In this document: one piece after another, positions 26,547 through 34,469 of the stretch
How positions within the stretch are numbered: position 1 is the stretch's first letter
Layout: the number at the start of each line of letters is the position of its first letter
Assembly (NCBI RefSeq): GCF_013114595.1
Contig: NZ_VTXE01000004.1
Location: 118,989 to 182,988, forward strand
Source of the DNA: Vibrio sp. 99-8-1
GTDB lineage: Bacteria; Pseudomonadota; Gammaproteobacteria; Enterobacterales; Vibrionaceae
Reading direction: 5' to 3'
Length of the DNA: 64,000 nt
The notes under the pieces: generated by a model
Seen by the model: only the letters and a program-made list of their open reading frames with translations
The model's database searches: none
Told to the model about the DNA's origin: nothing
Made by a program: the position numbers and the translations under genes

Positions 26547-27270
26547 TCACTGGAAAGATGAAACGATAACATTTGATGGTGCAGAGCTAACCAGCTTTGA
26601 TATTTGGGGAGGCTTGCGAACAGACGATCGCGCGACAACCCAATTCAAAGAAAAAGATTTTCAATACATGACGTTGGTATATTCCACCAAGGATGTTCCC
26701 GTTGAGTATGTTTGGCGATGCCCTCCACCTTTTTTAAGTTATAACGACAATAACGTTGAGCGAGCGTTAACAGCAAAGATACCAATACTGCATAACAGTT
26801 CGTTAATTGAGAAAGAGCAGCAGGTGGCGCTAAAAAAATTCAGTCGTCGTTTTAATGTTGAATACGAAAACAGCTACTCGATTTTAGTGCCGGTGAGTGA
26901 TGAGATAGAAGATCGTTGGAAAGCGTCAGTCTGCTTCAGCTTCTCTTCAGAATCGGATTTTAACCCAAGCTTATTTCTGCATCGCTTTCAAGATAAGCTC
27001 GTTGCCCTTGCCAATAAGATCTACACCTTATGGATGGCATTTGAGGGGAAGGGCTTTAATCTATACAAAGTGAGAGGGACATTTTGTGACAATGCAATTC
27101 ATATCGCAAAAATGATGGCTGAAGGCTTTTCTACCAGAGTAATGGCAGAGAAGTTACATATAAGTCGTTCGGGTGTGGAATACCATATTGAAGCGATGAG
27201 ACAAATGCTTGGAGCGAAAAACCGAGGGAACTTGATTGCAGAACTGTTCCGCAAAGGCATCATCAGTTAA
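26527..27270 (+). CDS. LuxR-type transcriptional regulator in the rdh cluster
   Basis: A 247-residue protein with a C-terminal LuxR/GerE helix-turn-helix (about residues 190-245: MMAEGFSTRVMAEKLHISRSGVEYHIEAMRQMLGAKNRGNLIAELF). The ~170-residue N-terminal domain resembles autoinducer/ligand-binding domains only in length and layout; I do not recognise its ligand. It starts inside the Sel1 gene. Position suggests control of rdhAB together with the LysR protein. Confidence 0.8.
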   Translation: MNLPLFNHWKDETITFDGAELTSFDIWGGLRTDDRATTQFKEKDFQYMTLVYSTKDVPVEYVWRCPPPFLSYNDNNVERALTAKIPILHNSSLIEKEQQVALKKFSRRFNVEYENSYSILVPVSDEIEDRWKASVCFSFSSESDFNPSLFLHRFQDKLVALANKIYTLWMAFEGKGFNLYKVRGTFCDNAIHIAKMMAEGFSTRVMAEKLHISRSGVEYHIEAMRQMLGAKNRGNLIAELFRKGIIS

Positions 27271-27292
27271 GACAACCGATTTTGAGATAAAT

Positions 27293-27315
27293 GAGAATGT
27301 CCATGTGACATTCTC
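27293..27315. terminator. Hairpin between convergent luxR-type gene and fucP
   Basis: GAGAATGTC (27293-27301), 5-base loop, GACATTCTC (27307-27315): perfect 9-bp stem, 23 bases past the luxR-type stop. There is no U-tract, so it is terminator-like only. Confidence 0.5.
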
Positions 27316-27377
27316 TAATCGAAACTGTTGATGCTACTCGAATCCAGCGCTTTAAGAGCACTTGAGTATAGGCCACG

Positions 27378-28676
27378 CTATACTTTGACTTTATGACCAA
27401 CGGCAGCGAAATAAACTAAGTAGATAAAGCTCACCAAAGGAACGACAAACGAGGCTTGAATACCGTGAGAGTCAGATATTTGTCCCATAATTGCGGTAAG
27501 TAATGCACCACCAAGAATCGCCATAATAAGCAGACTGCCCCCAAACTTAGAGTCACCGCCAAGATCACGCAAAGATAAACCAAAAATAGTAGGGAACATT
27601 AGCGACATACACGCTGAGACGCCAACTAGCGCGTATGCTCCCATCTCACCACCGACAAACATAATTACGGATATAAAGAGTGTGGCGAATGCAGATAATG
27701 CGCATAGCAGGTGTTGTGGTTCCATATACTTCATTAAGCCAACACAAACCCAGCGCGAAATAGAGAAAACAATGATTGAAGTGAGTAAATAACTGGATGC
27801 TTCTGCTTCTGTACCGCCTACTTCATTCATCACATATCGAATGGTCCATGACCAACAACCAATTTGTGCGCCTACATAAAAAAACTGCGCAATAACGCCG
27901 TTGGTGAAGTGGCTACGTTTTATTAGGCGACCAAAAGTCGCGGTTATAGAGTCATGTTTTTCATCGGCAGAGCTGTTGTCAGAAATCTTAGGCATTTTGG
28001 TAAACATGACAGCAAGCCAGATACAGACGATAACCGCGGCAACCAATAGATAGGGCGTCATTACGGCGCTAAGTTCTGCTGTTTGAATCTCAGCCAGTTG
28101 TTCAGCTGGCATGACTTGGCGCTCTTGATCGGTGGCAGAGTCGAGTTTGGTGAGAATATAGAACTTACCTATCACCACTCCAGTGATCGAACCGATAGGG
28201 TTACAGGCTTGAGCAATGTTTAGTCGGCGAGTAGCGGTCTCCTCTGGGCCCATGGCTAGAATATAGGGGTTAGCACTGGTTTCTAGAATAGATAAGCCGC
28301 CAGCCAGAACAAAAAGCGCTATTAAAAACGGCATATACTCCATCGCTTGAGCAGCCGGGTAAAAAAGCAGTGATCCAGCGGCGAATAACCCTAAGCCGAG
28401 AAGGACGCCTGCTTTATAACTGTATTTTTGAATAAACAGCGCCGCAGGTAATGCCAGCACAAAATAGGCACCATAAAATGCGGTTTGTACTAAACCAGAT
28501 TGCATATCTGTTAAAGTAAAAACTTTACGAAACTGTGCAATAAGCACATCAGTCATATTATTTGCTAAGCCCCACATGGCAAAACAGGTGCAAAGTAACC
28601 AGAAGGCAATTCGAATTTTTTGAGGAATAACTTCTGCACTATTTTTATAATGTGTGTTGCATAATAGATCCGACAT
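27378..28676 (-). CDS. fucP: L-fucose:proton symporter FucP
   Basis: A 432-residue, 12-helix major facilitator of the FucP/GluP branch. It has FWLLCTCFAMWGLANNMTDVLIAQFRKVF at the N-terminus, with the proton-coupling acidic residue in NMTDVL, and LSILETSANPYILAMGPEETATRRLN, a signature of FucP-like sugar symporters. It imports L-fucose across the inner membrane. It stands alone on the minus strand, downstream of the minus-strand DeoR-type gene, within the fucose locus. Confidence 0.92.
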   Translation of the reverse strand: MSDLLCNTHYKNSAEVIPQKIRIAFWLLCTCFAMWGLANNMTDVLIAQFRKVFTLTDMQSGLVQTAFYGAYFVLALPAALFIQKYSYKAGVLLGLGLFAAGSLLFYPAAQAMEYMPFLIALFVLAGGLSILETSANPYILAMGPEETATRRLNIAQACNPIGSITGVVIGKFYILTKLDSATDQERQVMPAEQLAEIQTAELSAVMTPYLLVAAVIVCIWLAVMFTKMPKISDNSSADEKHDSITATFGRLIKRSHFTNGVIAQFFYVGAQIGCWSWTIRYVMNEVGGTEAEASSYLLTSIIVFSISRWVCVGLMKYMEPQHLLCALSAFATLFISVIMFVGGEMGAYALVGVSACMSLMFPTIFGLSLRDLGGDSKFGGSLLIMAILGGALLTAIMGQISDSHGIQASFVVPLVSFIYLVYFAAVGHKVKV

Positions 28677-28756
28677 TTTACAATCCTTGAGGTCACTTGA
28701 GTATATAAAGTGCTTTCTGTTGTAATGTGACGCTTTAATAAATAGTGCTTAACTCA

Positions 28757-29446
28757 CTATATTGCGTCCGTAATGACTAAGTTTATATCTGAATAGTTGC
28801 ATATTCTAAGGAGACTTTTTCTATTCAGTTTCGATTTGTCTGCAATTAATATTGATTTATCAGAAACGGATATTAATGTCTTTTTAATATCACAGTTATA
28901 TTCGTTAGAGTCCCATACACCAGAAGACTCACTAAAACCGACACACGAAATAATGCACAAATCTAAGTTCATTTCTCGCAGATTGTCATTGGCATTTTTT
29001 CCGTAAAATGCTTTGTATTTTTCGGAGTAATTACCGCCGAGGCTAATGATGCTGATATTACGTTTTTTTTCTAAAGCTAATATTACGTTTATAGAGTTGG
29101 TCACAACTGTGCATAAGATATTTGGCATTGCTTGAGCAAATAACCAACTTGAAGAGCTCGCATCAAGCCCAATGACGGCACCTTCTGAAATTTCGCCCAT
29201 CGCTTCATCAACAAGAAGCTGCTTACTTTCGATGTTGTTCTTTGCTCTATTGTTAAACGAGGTACCAACATCATTTGTTTGTTTAATAGTGGCACCACCA
29301 TGAACTCGAATTAATAGCTCTTTCTCATCTAAAGCTTTTAAATCTCTTCTAATGGTTTCCACTGATACGTTAAACATATTAGCCAGTTCTTCAACAGTAG
29401 CTTCTTGGTTGGTATTAACGTAGTCAACAATTTTTTTCTTGCGCAT
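28757..29446 (-). CDS. DeoR-family fucose regulator, copy 1
   Basis: A 229-residue DeoR-type regulator: N-terminal HTH (MRKKKIVDYVNTNQEATVEELANMFNVSVETIRRDLKALDEK, then LLIRVHGGA) and C-terminal sugar-phosphate sensor domain (GLDASSSSWLFAQAMPN, TNSINVILAL, ISLGGNYSEKYKAFYG, LIADKSKLNRKSLL). It closely resembles the divergent gene at 29850 along its whole length. The expected effector is a fucose-pathway phosphate such as fuculose-1-phosphate. It lies 80 bases upstream of fucP on the same strand, so the two may be co-transcribed. Confidence 0.88.
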   Translation of the reverse strand: MRKKKIVDYVNTNQEATVEELANMFNVSVETIRRDLKALDEKELLIRVHGGATIKQTNDVGTSFNNRAKNNIESKQLLVDEAMGEISEGAVIGLDASSSSWLFAQAMPNILCTVVTNSINVILALEKKRNISIISLGGNYSEKYKAFYGKNANDNLREMNLDLCIISCVGFSESSGVWDSNEYNCDIKKTLISVSDKSILIADKSKLNRKSLLRICNYSDINLVITDAI

Positions 29447-29849
29447 TACTGCTCCTCTTGTGGGTAAAAGATACTAAACGTATTTGAAATAGAAAACCTA
29501 GACAGGAGTCACATTGTGCCCGTTTATGACCGATTGTCAACGAATGCCACAAAAAATGACTGTTGTTGAGTCTTTAGTCTATTTATTATCCCCGAAATCG
29601 TGGTTTTACTCCCGATTTTTAAATGAGCATTAGCCGTTTCTCTGTTTTAGCAACTTAACATTAATCAATTCATCAAAAATAGGCCAAATTAGTGCCCGAC
29701 TTGCCATCAAAATGCCCGTTACGGGCATTTATTGAGATAAATAACGGTCATAGATCGCAAAAACAGGCAAAAACGGTCATTTCGTGACGAGAGTCTAAGA
29801 AAAACTATAAATAAGATTTTATTATTCTCCCACTTCGAGAGGAAACGAA
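29447..29849. promoter_or_regulatory. Divergent regulatory region between the two DeoR-type genes
   Basis: There is no gene in these 403 bases. A perfect 9-bp palindrome AAATGCCCG-TTA-CGGGCATTT lies at 29710-29730. Related GTGCCCG half-sites occur at about 29516 and 29692, and ACGGTCAT occurs twice (about 29753 and 29774). These are candidate operators for one or both DeoR-type proteins, which would give auto- and cross-regulation of the fucose genes. Confidence 0.55.
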
Positions 29850-30590
29850 ATGCGAAAAACTAGAATCTGCAAACTACTTAATGAAACGGGTGAAGTAAAA
29901 GTCGACGAACTTTCCAACATGTTTGGAGTGTCACTTGAAACAATTAGACGCGACTTAAAATTGCTTGATAAAAAAGGTTTGCTGGTTCGTGTTTATGGTG
30001 GAGCAATAAGCAAAGATACTAACGATATTGGAACATCATTTGTAAAACGTGCAAAAAGCAATGTTGGAGACAAACAACAGCTGGTGGAGATGGCGATAAG
30101 TCAAATTAATGAGCATTCAGTGATAGGGCTCGACGCAAGTTCTTCAAGTTGGTTATTGGCCCAGTCGCTACCAAATATAGAGTGCACGGTAGTAACTAAC
30201 TCAATTAACATTATTAATGCACTAGAAAAGAAAACCAATATAGATATTATAAGTTTGGGTGGGAATTATTCTGAGAAATATAAATCGTTCTATGGGTCTA
30301 TTGCGAGAGAAACATTAGATAAGATGTCACTTGATGTCTGTTTTATTTCCTGTGTTGGTGTCGACTTTAATAGTGGGGTTTGGGATTCTAATGAATATAA
30401 TCATGAGATCAAAAAGTCATTAATTAAAATTTCAAATAAAGTGGTTCTTATTGCGGATAAATCAAAGGTAAATAAGAGAAGCTTGCTGAAGGTTTGTGAT
30501 ATTAACGCGTTAGACCATTTAATTACTAATTTAAACTTTGCAGAAGATGATGTTATGACGTTAAAAGAAAATAATGTTGTAGTTAACTGA
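29850..30590 (+). CDS. DeoR-family fucose regulator, copy 2
   Basis: A 246-residue paralogue of the protein encoded at 28757-29446, starting MRKTRICKLLNETGEVKVDELSNMFGVSLETIRRDLKLLDKKG and sharing SSSSWLLAQSLPNIECTVVTNSINIINALEKK, SLGGNYSEKYKSFYG and VWDSNEYNHEIKKSL. GAGAGG precedes the ATG. It faces the ABC transporter and fuc catabolic genes and probably represses them. E. coli FucR is an activator of the same family, so the sign of control is uncertain. Confidence 0.88.
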   Translation: MRKTRICKLLNETGEVKVDELSNMFGVSLETIRRDLKLLDKKGLLVRVYGGAISKDTNDIGTSFVKRAKSNVGDKQQLVEMAISQINEHSVIGLDASSSSWLLAQSLPNIECTVVTNSINIINALEKKTNIDIISLGGNYSEKYKSFYGSIARETLDKMSLDVCFISCVGVDFNSGVWDSNEYNHEIKKSLIKISNKVVLIADKSKVNKRSLLKVCDINALDHLITNLNFAEDDVMTLKENNVVVN

Positions 30591-30705
30591 TGTCTATATA
30601 AATAAAATATATATATACCTAAAATTTTAGTTTTGGCTGAATATTAAGTGTTCGGTCGAGGGATAATCTTGCCTGAAATATACAAAGCAATATTGAGGAA
30701 TAAAT

Positions 30706-30765
30706 ATGTCAAACGTAACTAAGTTCTCTTTGGATGTGCCCATTGGTGAGGTAAATAAAGGATAA
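30706..30765 (+). CDS. Possible 19-residue leader peptide before the sugar ABC transporter
   Basis: ATG 30706 with a good GAGG Shine-Dalgarno (about 30695-30698) opens a 20-codon frame ending TAA at 30763-30765, four bases before the ATG of the ATPase gene. Its own end supplies AAAGGA as Shine-Dalgarno for that gene. The peptide (MSNVTKFSLDVPIGEVNKG) matches nothing I recognise. It may be a coupling leader or the stump of a lost gene. Confidence 0.35.
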   Translation: MSNVTKFSLDVPIGEVNKG

Positions 30766-30769
30766 TTTT

Positions 30770-32269
30770 ATGAATACTACAATCTTGAAAATGGAAAACA
30801 TCACCAAAAAATTTCCCGGTGTATTAGCGCTAAATCGCGTCAATTTTAATTTAAGACGTGGGGAAGTTCATGCACTGTTGGGAGAGAACGGCGCAGGTAA
30901 ATCGACCTTAATGAAAGTGCTGTCCGGTGTCCATGTTCCTAACGAAGGTAAGATTCACTTTGAAGGGGACTATGTGGAGCTTCGCTCTCCTATTGCCGCC
31001 CAAAATAAAGGCATCGCCATTATTCATCAGGAATTTAATCTATTTTCTGAACTGACCGTTGCACAAAATATATTTATTGGTCGAGAGTTTCGTGGCGCTA
31101 ATAAATGGATGCTTGATGAAGCTGCGCAAGAAAAGGCGGCTCAGGAGATTTTAGACAAGTTAAATCTTGATATTAAACCCGACACTTTAGTTGAAAACTT
31201 AACAGTAGCGCAACAGCAGATGATTGAGATTGCAAAAGCGCTTTCTGTTAATGCCAAAATCTTAATTATGGATGAGCCAACCGCGGCGCTAACAGAGAGT
31301 GAAATAAAAAGCCTGTTTGACGTAACGAATATGCTGAAGGCGCAAGGTGTCGCCATTGTTTACATATCCCATAGGTTAGAAGAGTTGGTGCAGATCGCCG
31401 ATAGAGCAACGGTGATGCGAGACGGAACCTATATTGGCACCGTTAATTATGCTGAAACCACTATTGATGAACTGATCGCAATGATGGTTGGTCGCGACCT
31501 CGGCGATATCTTTCCGAAACGACACAATAAACCGAGTGATGAACTGGTATTAGAGGTTAAGAACTTAAGCCGAAAAGGGGTTCTGTCTAACATTAATTTC
31601 AACCTTAGACGTGGTGAAATTTTAGGGTTTGCCGGGCTTATGGGGGCAGGGCGTACGGAAGTCGCTAGGGCTCTATTTGGTGCCGATCCTATAGACAGCG
31701 GTGAAATCACCCTATTTGGAAAACGCGCTGAGATAAAGAACGTTCACTCGGCAATCGACCTTGGTATTGGTTATTTAACTGAAGACAGAAAGAAAGAAGG
31801 GTTAGCACTAGGTTTGTCCGTCAATGTCAACACCATGCTCAGTAGTTATAAAGAGTATTCGAATAAGTTTTCGGTGATTGACGAGGCTGCATGTCATGAA
31901 GTAAGCCAAGATTTGAAAGATAAATTGAAGATCAAAACCCCTGATTTAGACCAGCTTGCTGGGAATTTGAGTGGCGGTAATCAGCAGAAAATCATCATCG
32001 CCAAATGGATCTGTAAAGATACTGAGATTCTTATATTTGACGAGCCAACACGCGGCATTGATGTCGGTGCAAAACTGGAAATCTACGAACTCATAAATAC
32101 GCTTACCGCGCAAGGTAAATCCATCATCGTTATCTCTTCCGAACTGCCTGAAGTATTAGGTATGTCTGACCGTATCTTGGTGATGCGTAACGGCAAGATC
32201 ACAGGTGAGTTAGAAGCCGAACGTGCCACTCAAGAAAACATCATGAAATATGCCACTTTAGAAGGATAA
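30770..32269 (+). CDS. Sugar ABC transporter ATP-binding protein (RbsA/AraG type)
   Basis: A 499-residue double-ATPase of the carbohydrate uptake (CUT2) class. Domain 1 has Walker A GENGAGKST, signature LTVAQQQMIEIAKAL and Walker B ILIMDEPTAAL. Domain 2 has the usual degenerate P-loop GLMGAGRTEVARALF with signature LSGGNQQKIIIAKW and Walker B ILIFDEPTRGIDVG. First of a three-gene transporter set inside the fucose locus; L-fucose or a related deoxysugar is the likely substrate by context. Confidence 0.92.
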   Translation: MNTTILKMENITKKFPGVLALNRVNFNLRRGEVHALLGENGAGKSTLMKVLSGVHVPNEGKIHFEGDYVELRSPIAAQNKGIAIIHQEFNLFSELTVAQNIFIGREFRGANKWMLDEAAQEKAAQEILDKLNLDIKPDTLVENLTVAQQQMIEIAKALSVNAKILIMDEPTAALTESEIKSLFDVTNMLKAQGVAIVYISHRLEELVQIADRATVMRDGTYIGTVNYAETTIDELIAMMVGRDLGDIFPKRHNKPSDELVLEVKNLSRKGVLSNINFNLRRGEILGFAGLMGAGRTEVARALFGADPIDSGEITLFGKRAEIKNVHSAIDLGIGYLTEDRKKEGLALGLSVNVNTMLSSYKEYSNKFSVIDEAACHEVSQDLKDKLKIKTPDLDQLAGNLSGGNQQKIIIAKWICKDTEILIFDEPTRGIDVGAKLEIYELINTLTAQGKSIIVISSELPEVLGMSDRILVMRNGKITGELEAERATQENIMKYATLEG

Positions 32270-32273
32270 GAAA

Positions 32274-33254
32274 ATGTCTACCAATGTAAAACCATCAATC
32301 GCTCCAAAAGAAACATTGATAAACAAAGAGCTTCTAATGAAGCTAGCTCCGCTGATTAGCCTAGTGCTATTAATGGTATTTTTTAGTTTTGCTACACCTT
32401 ACTTTTTGAATGTGTCAAACCTACTGACCGTAGCATTACAAACCGCTGTTATTGGCATCATGGCTATTGGTGTTACTTACGTCATCATCACCTCAGGAAT
32501 TGACTTATCCCTTGGTTCCGTCATGGCATTTTCAGGTGTGGCAGTTGGATTAGCCGCATCAATAGGTTTGCCGCTATGGATGTGTGTTATTGCCGGGGCG
32601 CTAGCGGGCTTGCTATGTGGTTGCTTAAGCGGTTTGTTGGTTACTCGCGCAGCCATTCCACCCTTTATCGCTACCCTAGGTTTGATGATGTCAGTGCGAG
32701 GAATCAACCTTGTTCTAACTGACGGTAGAGCTCTTTATTTTCAAGACTACCCAACATTCAGAATGCTGGCGCAAGGTCGCCTGTTCGATCTGATTCCTTA
32801 CCCTGTTATCTACTTTGCCATCATCGCTCTTATCTCTGCATATATTTTGAAGCGCACAGTGATTGGTCGTTACATCTATGCGGTAGGCAGCAGTGAAGAT
32901 GCTGCTCACTTATCAGGCATCAAGGTCGACCAGGTCAAAATGTTTGTTTACTCATTTTGCGGGCTATTAACAGGTGTTGCCGGTGTCATTTTAACGTCTC
33001 GACTAAATTCTGGTCAGCCAACGGTTGGTGTTGGGTATGAGTTAGAAGCTATTGCAGCAGTAATTATCGGCGGAACCAGCCTTATGGGTGGTATCGGAAC
33101 AATTGGCGGAACCATTATCGGTGCGTTGATTATGGGCATCCTTAAAAACGGACTTAACCTAATGGGGGTCTCTCAATTCTGGCAAATGGTTGCAATGGGT
33201 ATTGTGGTTGTTGCAGCGGTTTATCTAGACACACTAAGAAAGAAAATGAAATAA
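32274..33254 (+). CDS. Sugar ABC transporter permease (RbsC type)
   Basis: A 326-residue polytopic protein with about eight to ten membrane helices, typical of CUT2 permeases: GIMAIGVTYVIITSGIDLSLGSVMAFSGV, IPPFIATLGLMMSVRGI, GRYIYAVGSSEDAAHLSGIKVDQVKM (coupling helix region) and AIAAVIIGGTSLMGGIGTIGGTIIGALIMG. It starts 4 bases after the ATPase gene with AAGGATAAG as Shine-Dalgarno. Confidence 0.92.
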   Translation: MSTNVKPSIAPKETLINKELLMKLAPLISLVLLMVFFSFATPYFLNVSNLLTVALQTAVIGIMAIGVTYVIITSGIDLSLGSVMAFSGVAVGLAASIGLPLWMCVIAGALAGLLCGCLSGLLVTRAAIPPFIATLGLMMSVRGINLVLTDGRALYFQDYPTFRMLAQGRLFDLIPYPVIYFAIIALISAYILKRTVIGRYIYAVGSSEDAAHLSGIKVDQVKMFVYSFCGLLTGVAGVILTSRLNSGQPTVGVGYELEAIAAVIIGGTSLMGGIGTIGGTIIGALIMGILKNGLNLMGVSQFWQMVAMGIVVVAAVYLDTLRKKMK

Positions 33255-33296
33255 CAATATTAATCCTTTATATCCTATATACACGGAGAAACATCA

Positions 33297-34250
33297 ATGA
33301 AGTTTATTAAATTACCACTAATGTTGACACTTGCTGCTATCGGCTTTGGTACAGCGCAAGCAAAAGATGAAATTTATATTCCTGTTGTTAGTAAAGGGTA
33401 TCAACATGAGTTCTGGCAAACAGTGAAACTTGGATCTGACACTGCTGCGGAAGAGTTAGGCATCAAAACTAGCTTTGTTGGTCCTGCGGATGAAACTCAA
33501 ATCTCTCAGCAAATTCAGCTGATGGAAGACATGATGGCGAGGAATCCAGAAGCCATTTTACTTGCGGCTTTAGACTCAAATGCATTGGTGCTTCCAGTCG
33601 AAGAGGCGAAGTCGAGAGGTATTGAGATTGCCACTTTTGACTCTGGCGTTAATTCAGATATACCAAAGAGTTTCATCGCCACGAACAACATTAAAGCGGG
33701 TGGTGACGCGGCAATGGCGTTAGGACAAATGCTTAAAGGTAAAGGCAAGGTTGGTATCGTTGCTCACGTTGCTGGTACGCAAAGTGCGATTGAACGCTCA
33801 AATGGCTTTATCGACGCGATGAAAAAATACTATCCAGAAATCAATTTGTTAGAAGTTCAATATAGTGATGGTGACCCGCAAAAATCCATGGATAAAACCA
33901 TTGATATGTACCGTGCAAATCCTGATTTAGCGGCTGTTTATGCGACTAATGAAGGGGCGACACTGGGTGTTGCAAATGCGATCGATAGCATGAACTTAGC
34001 TGGCAAAGTATTGGTTGTGGGTTTTGATAGCACGGAAGGCATTATCAGCTTTTTGAAGGCGGGAACTATCCAAGGTTTTGTTGTACAAGATGCTTATCAA
34101 ATCGGTTATCAAGGACTAAAAACATTATACGCGGTACTTAAAGGTAAAAACGTACCACCAGTAATGGATATCCCTGTAAAAGTGATTACAGCAGACAATA
34201 TTGATAGCCCTGAAATGCAAACATTGCTTTATCCGTTCGGTAAAAAATAA
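33297..34250 (+). CDS. Periplasmic sugar-binding protein (RbsB type)
   Basis: A 317-residue substrate-binding protein with a Sec signal peptide (MKFIKLPLMLTLAAIGFGTAQA, cut near residue 22). The mature part has the two-lobed class I fold pattern: IYIPVVSKGYQHEFWQTVKLGSDTAAEELG, LAALDSNALVLPVEEAKSRGI, KVGIVAHVAGTQSAIERSNGF, and VLVVGFDSTEGIISFLKAGTIQGFVVQDAYQIGYQGL. It determines the specificity of the transporter. The ligand is inferred to be fucose or a related sugar only from its neighbours. Confidence 0.92.
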   Translation: MKFIKLPLMLTLAAIGFGTAQAKDEIYIPVVSKGYQHEFWQTVKLGSDTAAEELGIKTSFVGPADETQISQQIQLMEDMMARNPEAILLAALDSNALVLPVEEAKSRGIEIATFDSGVNSDIPKSFIATNNIKAGGDAAMALGQMLKGKGKVGIVAHVAGTQSAIERSNGFIDAMKKYYPEINLLEVQYSDGDPQKSMDKTIDMYRANPDLAAVYATNEGATLGVANAIDSMNLAGKVLVVGFDSTEGIISFLKAGTIQGFVVQDAYQIGYQGLKTLYAVLKGKNVPPVMDIPVKVITADNIDSPEMQTLLYPFGKK

Positions 34251-34268
34251 CCGTTAACGAGTTAATTT

Positions 34269-34298
34269 TAGAGGCATTAGCGCGAGCCGATGTCTCTA
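34269..34298 (+). terminator. Hairpin between transporter and fucI
   Basis: TAGAGGCAT (34269-34277) pairs with ATGTCTCTA (34290-34298) with one G-U pair and a 12-base loop. It has no U-tract. It may terminate or attenuate transcription between the transporter genes and fucI, or protect mRNA 3' ends. Confidence 0.4.
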
Positions 34299-34469
34299 GG
34301 ATCTGCTCAGTGATATGAATTTTATTAGCTACCTGCCCAGAATGAGTCTGATTCCGCAGACTAAGTGATAGATTTCTGGTCAAGTAGAACTGAAATAACT
34401 AGCCATATGGCGTTAATGCAAAATAGTCGCATTAATGCAGGACTAGAACGTTAATACAGGAATAGAAAC

